DNA of 16,399 bases from JBHIDQ01 sp046760155 (lineage in GTDB: Bacteria > Chloroflexota > Dehalococcoidia > Dehalococcoidales > RBG-16-60-22), in contig JBHIDQ010000027.1 in assembly GCA_046760155.1 (NCBI GenBank), positions 1-16,399 on the forward strand. Reading direction: 5' to 3'. Position numbers and translations under genes: made by a program. The first letter of the stretch is position 1, and each line of letters starts with the position of its first letter. The notes under the pieces were generated by a model. It made no database searches. It was given only the letters and a program-made list of their open reading frames with translations, and was not told the DNA's origin. Of the stretch, positions 1 through 7,155 are shown piece by piece.

Positions 1-17
1 AGGAGGGTAAATTAGTA

Positions 18-1187
18 ATGAAACTGTCAGAACGAATGTCACGGTTAGGAACCGAGACCGCCTTTCAAGTTCTTGCTCGAGCCCAAGCTCTCGAAGCTAA
101 GGGTATGGATATAGTTCATCTTGAAATTGGTGAACCTGATTTTGATACGCCCCAAAATATCCGTGATGCAGCAACTGAGGGGCTGAACAAAAGTTATACT
201 CACTACTGTAATTCTCAAGGAATAGTGCCGCTACGTATTGAAATTGCCAAGGAGATGGCAAGAGCACGTGGTGTTCCGGTAGACCCGGAAAGGGTCATCG
301 TAACGCCAGGTGCCAAGCCCATCATGTTCTACTCAATCCTAGCGCTTCTTGACAGAGGGGACGAAGCGATATATCCTAACCCACTATATCCTATTTATGA
401 ATCAATGATAAACTTTGCTGGCGCCAAAGCGGTGCCCGTTCCACTTCGTGAGGAACTCGATTTTCGCTTTGATATCGGTGAACTAAAGTCCAAGGTTACA
501 TCACGTACCAAGCTTATTATCCTTAATTCTCCTCAAAATCCAACCGGTGGTGTTTTAGAGGAAAGTGACATCCGCGCCATTGCTGAAATTGCCCAAAAGG
601 ACAATATTATTGTCCTTTCTGACGAAATATATGAACATATTGTTTATGAGGGGAAACCATTCAGTATTGCCAGCCTGCCCGGTATGCTGGATAGAACCAT
701 TTTGCTCAACGGCTTTTCCAAGACCTACGCCATGACTGGCTGGCGCTTGGGTTATGCCATTATGCCGCCAGAATTGGTTGAGCCTGTGGTGCGTTTGATT
801 ACGAACAGCGTATCCTGTACAGCACCTTTTATTCAATACGCCGGGATTGAGGCGTTGACTGGTCCCCAAGATAGTGTCCCTAAGATGGTAAATGAATTTA
901 AAAAGAGACGAGATTTGATAGTGGATGGGTTGAATCAAATTCCAGGTATAAGCTGCCGCCGACCCAAAGGTGCCTTTTATGTTTTTCCTAATGTTAAGAA
1001 ATTGGGGATAGATTGCACTCAATTTGCCGATTACCTTTTGAATGAAGCCGGTGTGGCAACTCTTCCCGGTACCCATTTTGGTAAGTACGGAGAAGGCTAT
1101 ATTAGGCTATCTTACGCAACCTCGTTGGAAAATATTAAAAAGGGTTTGGAGAGAATAAATTCGGCAGCAGTGAAAGTTGCCGCCTAG
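18..1187 (+). CDS. Class I pyridoxal-phosphate aminotransferase (aspartate aminotransferase-like)
   Basis: This is a fold-type I aminotransferase of 389 residues, the usual length for the family. It should move an amino group between an amino acid and a 2-keto acid in the cytoplasm. Visible hallmarks are the NPTGG loop at residues 174-178, Asp202 and Tyr205 which contact the PLP ring, the Schiff-base Lys235 in GFSKTYAMTGWR, and Arg363 in YIRLSYA which binds the substrate alpha-carboxylate. The ATG is preceded by AGGAGGGT at 1-8, nine bases upstream, so the start is well supported. The next gene follows after 78 bases on the same strand and also encodes a PLP enzyme, which suggests a shared transcript; the promoter lies left of the window. 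The sequence resembles the aspartate/prephenate aminotransferase subgroup, but substrate choice cannot be read from it, and alanine or aromatic amino acids remain possible. Confidence 0.93.
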   Translation: MKLSERMSRLGTETAFQVLARAQALEAKGMDIVHLEIGEPDFDTPQNIRDAATEGLNKSYTHYCNSQGIVPLRIEIAKEMARARGVPVDPERVIVTPGAKPIMFYSILALLDRGDEAIYPNPLYPIYESMINFAGAKAVPVPLREELDFRFDIGELKSKVTSRTKLIILNSPQNPTGGVLEESDIRAIAEIAQKDNIIVLSDEIYEHIVYEGKPFSIASLPGMLDRTILLNGFSKTYAMTGWRLGYAIMPPELVEPVVRLITNSVSCTAPFIQYAGIEALTGPQDSVPKMVNEFKKRRDLIVDGLNQIPGISCRRPKGAFYVFPNVKKLGIDCTQFADYLLNEAGVATLPGTHFGKYGEGYIRLSYATSLENIKKGLERINSAAVKVAA

Positions 1188-1265
1188 ACTGCGAGATAAC
1201 GTTGCCTTAAATATCCAGCCTTTAATGTCCCAGGGTTTTCTTATAGAGAGGGGGTAAAAACATTA

Positions 1266-2435
1266 ATGACAGAACAAAAAGTTCTTTATCCATCTTTAGA
1301 CACGCCTGCGGTACTAGTTGATTTGAATACACTGGAGGCAAATATAGATAAGATGTCTCGGCTTGCCACTGAGGCAGGAATTAAGCTGAGGCCACATATC
1401 AAAATCCATGAGAATGCGTCCATCGCTAAGATGCAAATCGAACGAGGGGCATGTGGCGTAGAAGTAGGCGTTGTGGAACAGGCAGAAGCAATAGCAGAAC
1501 AGGGAATTGGCGATATTCTCATTGCTCATCCCAACTTTTATGGAGGCCGTAAAGGAGAACTACTTCAGAAGCTTCTTAACAAACCTCAGCTCAAGCTTGC
1601 TATGGTGGTAGATATGCTCGAGCAGGCTGAGATTATTTCTCAATTGGCTCAGGCTAAGGGTAAGAAAGCTCGTGTGCTCATTAAGGTCGATTTAGGCAGA
1701 AGCTCGCGTTTTGGTGTACCTGCCGGTGAACCTGTTTTGAATTTTGCCAGGCAGCTCCGTCAGCTCCCAGGCATTGACCTCATTGGTATCTACGTTCATG
1801 AAATGGGAGTGAAACCAACACCCGAGGGGAAAGATGAGGCGGCTCTTGAAGCCGCTACCATAATTACCGAAAATGCGAGAATGCTGAGGAGAGAAGGCAT
1901 CGCCATAGAACATGTATCTGTGGGTGCCTCCTCTACCTTTCCTGCCACTTGCCGTCTTATGAAGGAGGGCAAATTCTCTGAGATAACGGAGATTCACCCG
2001 GGAGCGTTCGCCATCGGTGACATCAGGTATACGAGGTCGGGAAGCAGCACTAGGGAAGCGTGTGCCGTCACCGTACTGACGACGGTGATGAGCACTTCGC
2101 ACCCAGATCATGTAGTAATTGATGCCGGGTACAAGACATTTGGTGCTGATTCACTAATCGATTATCGAAATGCGCCAGATTTTTTTTGGAATGGGAGACC
2201 CAGCTATGGCTCTGTCCAGGGACGTCCCGATTTATGGTTCGGCCGTATCTCTGCCGAGACCAGTGTTCTTTACTATACTGATCCGACTAAGAAAAAACTG
2301 GGTTTTGGCGAACGACTGGAGATTGTACCAAACAATGCCACCTTAGTTATTAACATACATGAACAAATATACGGTGTTAGAAATGGTATGGTAGAGAAAG
2401 TGATCCCGGTAACTGGAAGGGGGCGAGGAAATTAG
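1266..2435 (+). CDS. D-threonine aldolase / D-serine dehydratase-like PLP enzyme (fold type III)
   Basis: The protein (389 residues) has an alanine-racemase-like N-terminal barrel followed by the C-terminal beta domain of the D-threonine aldolase/DSD1 family. PLP should be bound by Lys46 in RPHIK, the family's usual position. Characterised members cleave D-threonine to glycine and acetaldehyde or dehydrate D-serine, and need a metal held by a His-x-Cys or His-x-Asp pair following a VPN motif near the C-terminus. Here that place reads VPNNAT (354-359), with Asn357 and Thr359 where the ligands are expected. The protein may therefore be metal-independent, use other ligands, or catalyse something else. 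A GAGAGGGGGT site lies about ten bases before the ATG. It sits 78 bases behind an aminotransferase gene, probably in one operon, and its stop is 11 bases from the stop of the convergent acetoacetyl-CoA synthetase gene. Family membership is secure; the reaction is not. Confidence 0.87.
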   Translation: MTEQKVLYPSLDTPAVLVDLNTLEANIDKMSRLATEAGIKLRPHIKIHENASIAKMQIERGACGVEVGVVEQAEAIAEQGIGDILIAHPNFYGGRKGELLQKLLNKPQLKLAMVVDMLEQAEIISQLAQAKGKKARVLIKVDLGRSSRFGVPAGEPVLNFARQLRQLPGIDLIGIYVHEMGVKPTPEGKDEAALEAATIITENARMLRREGIAIEHVSVGASSTFPATCRLMKEGKFSEITEIHPGAFAIGDIRYTRSGSSTREACAVTVLTTVMSTSHPDHVVIDAGYKTFGADSLIDYRNAPDFFWNGRPSYGSVQGRPDLWFGRISAETSVLYYTDPTKKKLGFGERLEIVPNNATLVINIHEQIYGVRNGMVEKVIPVTGRGRGN

Positions 2436-2446
2436 ATGCCCTCACT

Positions 2447-4411
2447 TCATTCTTTCTGAAGCTCCGAGAGCAGGCCCTCATAATAATCCAAAGATTCAGG
2501 ATTGATGAGGGCGTCTTTATTGAAGACTGGTCGGCCATGTATTATATTAGTGACCGCAATTTCCACTTTCTTCATGTTGAGTGTGTAAGGGATGTCTGGC
2601 ACTTCAATAATTCTAGCTGGAACATGCCGTGGGGAAGCCTTTTCGCGAAGGGTTTTTCTAATTTTATCCCTTAATTCGTCAGTCAAACCGTAGCCTTCAG
2701 CGAGTTTAACAAAGAGTATGATGCGCTGGTCGCCTTTCCACTCTTGTCCTATAGCCAGGCTATCGGCAATCTCCTCCAGTTTTTCTACCTGGTTGTATAT
2801 TTCCGCCGTGCCGATGCGAACTCCGGCAGGTTTTAAGACAGCGTCAGAGCGACCAAAAAAACTTATTCCCTTGGTATCACTGTGGATCATGATGTAATCA
2901 CCATGACGCCATACCTTCGGGTAAACGGTAAAGTAAGCCTCTCTATACTTTTCCTTGTTTGGATCGTTCCAGAAATAAAGCGGCATGGAAGGGGAAGGAG
3001 CTTCACAAACCAGTTCTCCCATTTGATCAACTACTGGTTTACCTTTTTCATCATAACACTTTATCTTCATGGCTAGAGCTGGCCTCTGCAGTTCACCGGC
3101 GTATACAGGAAGAGTAGGACTTCCTTGAGCGAAGCAGCCATTAATGTCAGTGCCACCGGAAATAGAATTAAAGTGTAGGTCTTTCTTAATCGCTTTATAT
3201 ACATATTCAAATCCACCTGCGGAAAGAACCGAACCAGTTTGGGATATCTCGCGAAGAGATGACAAATCATAATCATTCCCAGGCTTAAGTTCCTGGTTTT
3301 TAATATAGTTAATGTAGCTCGCGCTGGTGCCAAAAATGGTTATCTTTTCATCCCGTATTAGCTGCCACATGGCGCCCGGGTCAGGATAATTAGGATTGCC
3401 ATCGTACAATACCACAGTAGACCCTACTGCTAGGGAACTTAACAACCAATTCCACATCATCCAGCTGCATGTCGTGATATAGAAGATTATGTCCTCTCGC
3501 TTTAAGTCGGTATGCAGCATCAGTTCCTTCAGATGGTTAATCAGGACTCCACCGGCTCCCTGAACCATACACTTTGGCTTGCCGGTCGTTCCCGAGGAAA
3601 ACATGATAAATACGGGGTGGTCAAAAGGCAATTGTTCAAATTTAATTTCGGGATGTTCCTCGCTAGTTATAATAAATTGATCATAGTATACGGAGTAGGG
3701 AATATGGCTGATATCAGATTCTCCCCCCAGATAACGAACCACAATAACCTTTTCCAGAGAGGGAATTCCTCTGGCAACTTCACCAGCATTGGCTAAAGAA
3801 CTAAAGGTTTTGCCCTTGTAAAAATAGCCATCAACGGTGAAGAGGACCTTTGGTTCGATCTGACCAAGACGATCCAGAGTCGCCTGTGCCCCGAGGTCAG
3901 TGGCACAGGAAGACCATACCGCACCAATACTGGTAGCCGCCAGCATGGCGATAACGGTCTCGATTAAATTGGGCATATAGGCAGCTACCCGGTCCCCAGG
4001 CCTAACCCCTATCTGGCGTAGCGATTTAGCCAGACAGGCCACCGAATTATAGAGTTCGGCGTAGGTCATTCTAGTCGATTTTTGAGTCTCTCCTTTGAAG
4101 ATGAAAGCGATATGGTCATCTCTATGTCGCAACAGATTCTCGGCAAAATTTAACTTGGCACCACCAAACCATTTCGCACCGGGGAACTTGTTTAAGTCAT
4201 CAACGACTTCGTCATACTGGCGAGAAGCTTTGATTTGGGCAAATTCCCACATTGCTGCCCAGAAATCAGGTATGTTCTCAATTGACCAGTGATACAGTTC
4301 ATCATAAGAATCAATTTCAAGGGCATATTTCCCGTTAACAAAATTGATAAATCGAGTCATATTAGCTTGCTTCTTTTGTTCTTCAGTAGGTTGCCAAAGC
4401 AACTTCGCCAT
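2447..4411 (-). CDS. Acetoacetyl-CoA synthetase
   Basis: This is an ANL-superfamily adenylate-forming enzyme of 654 residues, the length typical of acetoacetate-CoA ligases. It activates acetoacetate with ATP and CoA, through acetoacetyl-AMP, to acetoacetyl-CoA. The N-terminal ACAS-type segment (about 35-95) is followed by the AMP-binding domain with its P-loop SSGTTGKPK at 272-280. The hinge-region motif GRSDAVLKPAGVRIG lies at 520-534. The C-terminal catalytic lysine is Lys614 in PYTLNMKKVE; this PYTL-x-x-KKVE form is typical of acetoacetyl-CoA synthetases rather than acetyl-CoA synthetases. The ATG is preceded by GAGGTGA at a good distance. The gene is divergent from the TPP enzyme at 4707 and has its own candidate promoter. 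It would let the cell use acetoacetate from ketone or amino-acid breakdown, or feed it into polyhydroxybutyrate or acyl-CoA pools. A related short-chain acyl substrate is the main alternative. Confidence 0.92.
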   Translation of the reverse strand: MAKLLWQPTEEQKKQANMTRFINFVNGKYALEIDSYDELYHWSIENIPDFWAAMWEFAQIKASRQYDEVVDDLNKFPGAKWFGGAKLNFAENLLRHRDDHIAFIFKGETQKSTRMTYAELYNSVACLAKSLRQIGVRPGDRVAAYMPNLIETVIAMLAATSIGAVWSSCATDLGAQATLDRLGQIEPKVLFTVDGYFYKGKTFSSLANAGEVARGIPSLEKVIVVRYLGGESDISHIPYSVYYDQFIITSEEHPEIKFEQLPFDHPVFIMFSSGTTGKPKCMVQGAGGVLINHLKELMLHTDLKREDIIFYITTCSWMMWNWLLSSLAVGSTVVLYDGNPNYPDPGAMWQLIRDEKITIFGTSASYINYIKNQELKPGNDYDLSSLREISQTGSVLSAGGFEYVYKAIKKDLHFNSISGGTDINGCFAQGSPTLPVYAGELQRPALAMKIKCYDEKGKPVVDQMGELVCEAPSPSMPLYFWNDPNKEKYREAYFTVYPKVWRHGDYIMIHSDTKGISFFGRSDAVLKPAGVRIGTAEIYNQVEKLEEIADSLAIGQEWKGDQRIILFVKLAEGYGLTDELRDKIRKTLREKASPRHVPARIIEVPDIPYTLNMKKVEIAVTNIIHGRPVFNKDALINPESLDYYEGLLSELQKE

Positions 4412-4490
4412 AGTGTCTTCACCTCGGAATGCTCTTTGCTCTCATCTATACCTCTTCACCCCAAAGCAAATAGCCCCCACAATTCTATTC

Positions 4491-4519
4491 AAAATAGCAT
4501 TTTCAAAGGCGTATTTCAA
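4491..4519 (-). promoter_or_regulatory. Candidate sigma70-type promoter for acetoacetyl-CoA synthetase
   Basis: On the minus strand TTGAAA (4519-4514) and TATTTT (4496-4491) are separated by 17 bases, about 80 bases before the ATG at 4411. Both boxes are imperfect and the region is AT-rich, so a chance match is possible. Confidence 0.35.
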
Positions 4520-4619
4520 TTCCCGATTATCGCAAGTAGATAGGGCAATTATGCCGCGCACTACGACATTAACTAAAAGTGGACAAGGCATAGTGTGCAT
4601 TTCAGTGAATATTTGACTA

Positions 4620-4647
4620 TTGACAGCAAAAGAAGGAATAGTATATC
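4620..4647 (+). promoter_or_regulatory. Candidate sigma70-type promoter for the TPP enzyme
   Basis: A perfect TTGACA box at 4620-4625 is followed after 16 bases by TATATC at 4642-4647. Transcription would start about 50 bases before the TTG start codon at 4707. The -10 box lies inside an inverted repeat (4634-4653). Confidence 0.5.
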
Positions 4648-4653
4648 GTTCCT
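4634..4653. promoter_or_regulatory. Possible operator: AGGAA-N10-TTCCT inverted repeat over the -10 box
   Basis: Arms AGGAA (4634-4638) and TTCCT (4649-4653) are exact inverted repeats with a 10-base centre that contains the predicted -10 element of the TPP-enzyme gene. The dyad centre-to-centre distance is about one and a half helical turns, within the range of dimeric repressors. Five-base arms are short, so this is a suggestion only. No regulator gene lies next to it. Confidence 0.2.
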
Positions 4654-4706
4654 AACAAAAAGATATGCATAGACTTGTTCTAATCTATATTTGGAGGTGA
4701 CATATT

Positions 4707-6341
4707 TTGAGAGCAATTGATGCCATTGCTGAGATACTAAAGCGCGAGGGAGTGGAGTTCCTTAGCTGTTATCCTTCTACCCCCATGATAGATGCCGCGG
4801 CGAAGGTGGAACTACGACCCATTGTCTGTCGGCAGGAGCGGGTCGGGGTAGGCATCGCCGATGGCTACAGTCGCATCTCTAACGGACGACGCATCGGTGT
4901 TTTTGCCATGCAATTCGGTCCGGGTGCCGAGAACGCATTTTCCGGGGTCACCACCGCCTACTCCGATTCAGTGCCTTTGCTTTTGTTACCCTTGGGTCAT
5001 TCCAGTGACCGGGCGGGGATAAAACCCTACTTTAGCTCGGTTCGCAGCTACGATGCGGTAACCAAATGGGTGGAGCGAATCAGCGTATCAGAACAGGTAC
5101 CCGAAATCATGCGGCGTGCTTTTTCCTTTTTGAGAATGGGTAAGCCGGGTCCGGTTATGCTAGAAATACCGGCGGACATAGTTGATCAAGAGGTGGAGCC
5201 GTTTGACTACCAGCCAATCAAAGCCACCCGTGCCGCAGGTGACCCTCAGGATGTGGCTGAGGCAGCCCGGGTGCTGATAGAGGCTCGACATCCCATAATC
5301 CACGCTGGTCATGGAGTGCTCTACGCCGAAGCATGGGATGAGCTATTAGAGTTGGCCGAACTCTTGCAAGTGCCGGTAATGACCACCATGATGGGGAAAA
5401 GTGCCTTCCCCGAGAATCACCCCTTATCCTTGGGCACTGGTGCTCGCGTAGTAACCAAGCCAGTTCATCACTTCTTAGGTAAAGCTGATGTGGTGTTCGG
5501 TATTGGTTGCAGTTTCTCGCGTCACTACTATTCAGCCAAGATGCCTTCAGGAAAGGTAATCATCCAGGCTACCAATTGCGCGGAAGACATCAACAAGAAT
5601 TACGCAGTAAACTATCCTATCATTGGAGATGCCAAGCTGGTGCTGCGTCAGTTTATTGAAGCAGTTAAGGATTACTTTGGAAGTCAGGGGCGGCAGCGCA
5701 AGAGTACTGTGACTGGGGAGATAAAAAAGGTAAAAGAAGAATGGCTGGGAGAGTGGATGCCCAAACTCACTTCTGACGAGGTACCGATAAATCCTTACCG
5801 AGTCATCTGGGAGCTAATGCACACCATTGACCCAAAAGAAGCTATCGTCACCCATGATGCCGGCAGTCCACGTGATCAATTGTTACCTTTCTATCTGGCA
5901 ATCACTCCGCGGAGTTACATTGGATGGGGCAAATCACACGCCCTAGGTACCGGGCTTGGTCTTACCATAGGTGCCAAGCTGGCACAACCAGAAAAGGTGG
6001 CGATCAATATTATGGGAGACGCTGCCTTTGGCATGGTAGGATTGGATTTTGAAACAGCGGTTCGAAGCAAGATACCCATTATCACTATAGTGCTGAATAA
6101 TTTTATAATGGCGGCTGAGATCTCAGATGAGCCACTGGCGCAGGAACTCTACCGGTCCCTGGACCTTGGAGGTAACTACGCAGACATGGGGCGGGCCATG
6201 GGTGGTTACGCGGAACGAGTGGAGAACCCGGCCGAGATTGCACCAGCGATTCAGCGTGCCCGTCGAGTTACCGAAGAAGAAAATCGCCCAGCATTACTTG
6301 AGTTTATCACCAGCGAGGAAACATCCTTTTCACTAATGTAG
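4707..6341 (+). CDS. Thiamine-pyrophosphate enzyme, acetolactate-synthase-like large subunit
   Basis: This 544-residue protein has the three-domain layout of the TPP-dependent decarboxylase/carboligase family: pyrimidine-binding domain (about 1-165), central domain (about 185-315) and PP-binding domain (about 360-540). The catalytic glutamate that activates TPP is Glu44 in CRQERVGVGIADGY. The TPP/Mg motif is GDAAFGM at 437-443 ending in Asn464-Asn465. It begins with TTG at 4707, six bases after a strong GGAGGTGA (4693-4700), which decides the start. It stands alone: there is no acetolactate synthase small subunit (IlvH/IlvN) beside it and no other ilv gene, so a role in branched-chain synthesis is not supported. 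A decarboxylase or ligase of another 2-keto acid, or an oxalyl-CoA, sulfopyruvate or benzoylformate type reaction, is equally possible. The gene is divergent from acetoacetyl-CoA synthetase across a 295-base gap. The family call is firm; the substrate is unknown. Confidence 0.88.
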   Translation: MRAIDAIAEILKREGVEFLSCYPSTPMIDAAAKVELRPIVCRQERVGVGIADGYSRISNGRRIGVFAMQFGPGAENAFSGVTTAYSDSVPLLLLPLGHSSDRAGIKPYFSSVRSYDAVTKWVERISVSEQVPEIMRRAFSFLRMGKPGPVMLEIPADIVDQEVEPFDYQPIKATRAAGDPQDVAEAARVLIEARHPIIHAGHGVLYAEAWDELLELAELLQVPVMTTMMGKSAFPENHPLSLGTGARVVTKPVHHFLGKADVVFGIGCSFSRHYYSAKMPSGKVIIQATNCAEDINKNYAVNYPIIGDAKLVLRQFIEAVKDYFGSQGRQRKSTVTGEIKKVKEEWLGEWMPKLTSDEVPINPYRVIWELMHTIDPKEAIVTHDAGSPRDQLLPFYLAITPRSYIGWGKSHALGTGLGLTIGAKLAQPEKVAINIMGDAAFGMVGLDFETAVRSKIPIITIVLNNFIMAAEISDEPLAQELYRSLDLGGNYADMGRAMGGYAERVENPAEIAPAIQRARRVTEEENRPALLEFITSEETSFSLM

Positions 6342-6372
6342 GTTCTCTAGACGATAGTTCTTTCCATCGGTG

Positions 6373-7086
6373 TTAAGGCTGTGTAGTATGTCTCTGGCGC
6401 ATTACGTTGGCTTCCAAGTCAAGCAGAGCCTGTTTTTTATCTAGTCCACCCCCATAACCAACCAGTTCTCCGTTAGCTCCAATGACCCGGTGGCAGGGCA
6501 CGATGATGGCGATGGGATTGGTTCCAGTGGCACGGCCTACTGCCCGACTGGCGGTTGGGCGACCCAGTGCACTAGCTATCTGCCCATAAGAGCGAGTCTC
6601 CCCATAAGGGATGCGCTGTAGAAGTTCCCATACCTGGCACTGAAACTCGGTGCCCCGAAGGTCTAAAGATACACTGAACTGACGCAAATTCCCGGCGAAG
6701 TAGGCATCCAGCTCAGTGGCGGCCTTTTGGTTATGGCCGTTACCATCTCGTATCTGGATGCCATCTTTCTCCCATCGAGCAAGGTAAATCACCATGTGAG
6801 TCTCCGGCTCAATGCAAACGACCCCGCGCTGAGAGCTAGCTAGTATATACGTCCCAAGCGGGCTCTGGTAACGCGAAAGAAAAAAAGTCTCTGCCATGAC
6901 ATCTGGTCCGCCAGGTTTACAAACCTTACATGCCCGGTAACCACTTGCCCTAGCTTCTTCACCTGAATTGAAATACACCAAGTTCTCCGACTTGGCATGC
7001 CTACCCGCGGGGCAATCTGGTCGGCAGTAAATCTTGGTGGTACGGCAACCGATAACAGTGGTCGCATCACTTGGCACAATAGTCAT
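6373..7086 (-). CDS. Ada N-terminal zinc domain fused to O6-alkylguanine-DNA alkyltransferase
   Basis: This 237-residue DNA-repair protein joins two suicide methyl acceptors. Residues 10-60 match the Ada methyl-phosphotriester domain, with four cysteines Cys21, Cys25, Cys53 and Cys56 in the expected CRPDC and CKVC patterns that hold zinc; Cys21 corresponds to the methyl-accepting Cys38 of E. coli Ada. Residues 68-228 are the O6-methylguanine transferase, with the active site PCHRVIG (Cys198) and the helix-turn-helix region IPYGETRSYGQIA. The AraC-type DNA-binding domain that lies between these parts in E. coli Ada is absent. The first 15 to 20 residues of a normal Ada-N domain are also missing; an in-frame TAG lies about 40 bases upstream of the ATG and no ATG, GTG or TTG lies between, so no longer ordinary start is available. 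It is convergent with the TPP enzyme (31 bases apart). Confidence 0.92.
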   Translation of the reverse strand: MTIVPSDATTVIGCRTTKIYCRPDCPAGRHAKSENLVYFNSGEEARASGYRACKVCKPGGPDVMAETFFLSRYQSPLGTYILASSQRGVVCIEPETHMVIYLARWEKDGIQIRDGNGHNQKAATELDAYFAGNLRQFSVSLDLRGTEFQCQVWELLQRIPYGETRSYGQIASALGRPTASRAVGRATGTNPIAIIVPCHRVIGANGELVGYGGGLDKKQALLDLEANVMRQRHTTQP

Positions 7087-7155
7087 GGTGTTTTTTCCTT
7101 TTTGAGCATAAATAATTCCGGTGAACTAAGTCTGCATAAGTATATCACAGAAGTT

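Noticed and set aside
555..1076. 173-residue open frame on the minus strand
   Set aside because: It lies wholly inside the aminotransferase gene in antisense, has no ribosome site, and its translation shows no family pattern.
4707..6341. Assignment of the TPP enzyme as acetolactate synthase (ilvB)
   Set aside because: The fold fits, but there is no small regulatory subunit, no ilv neighbours, and the residues around the catalytic Glu and in the GDG motif differ from the usual pattern.
7087..7155. Promoter for the Ada-MGMT fusion gene
   Set aside because: TATACT-like boxes exist on the minus strand, but no -35 box stands at 16 to 18 bases, so I could not support a promoter.
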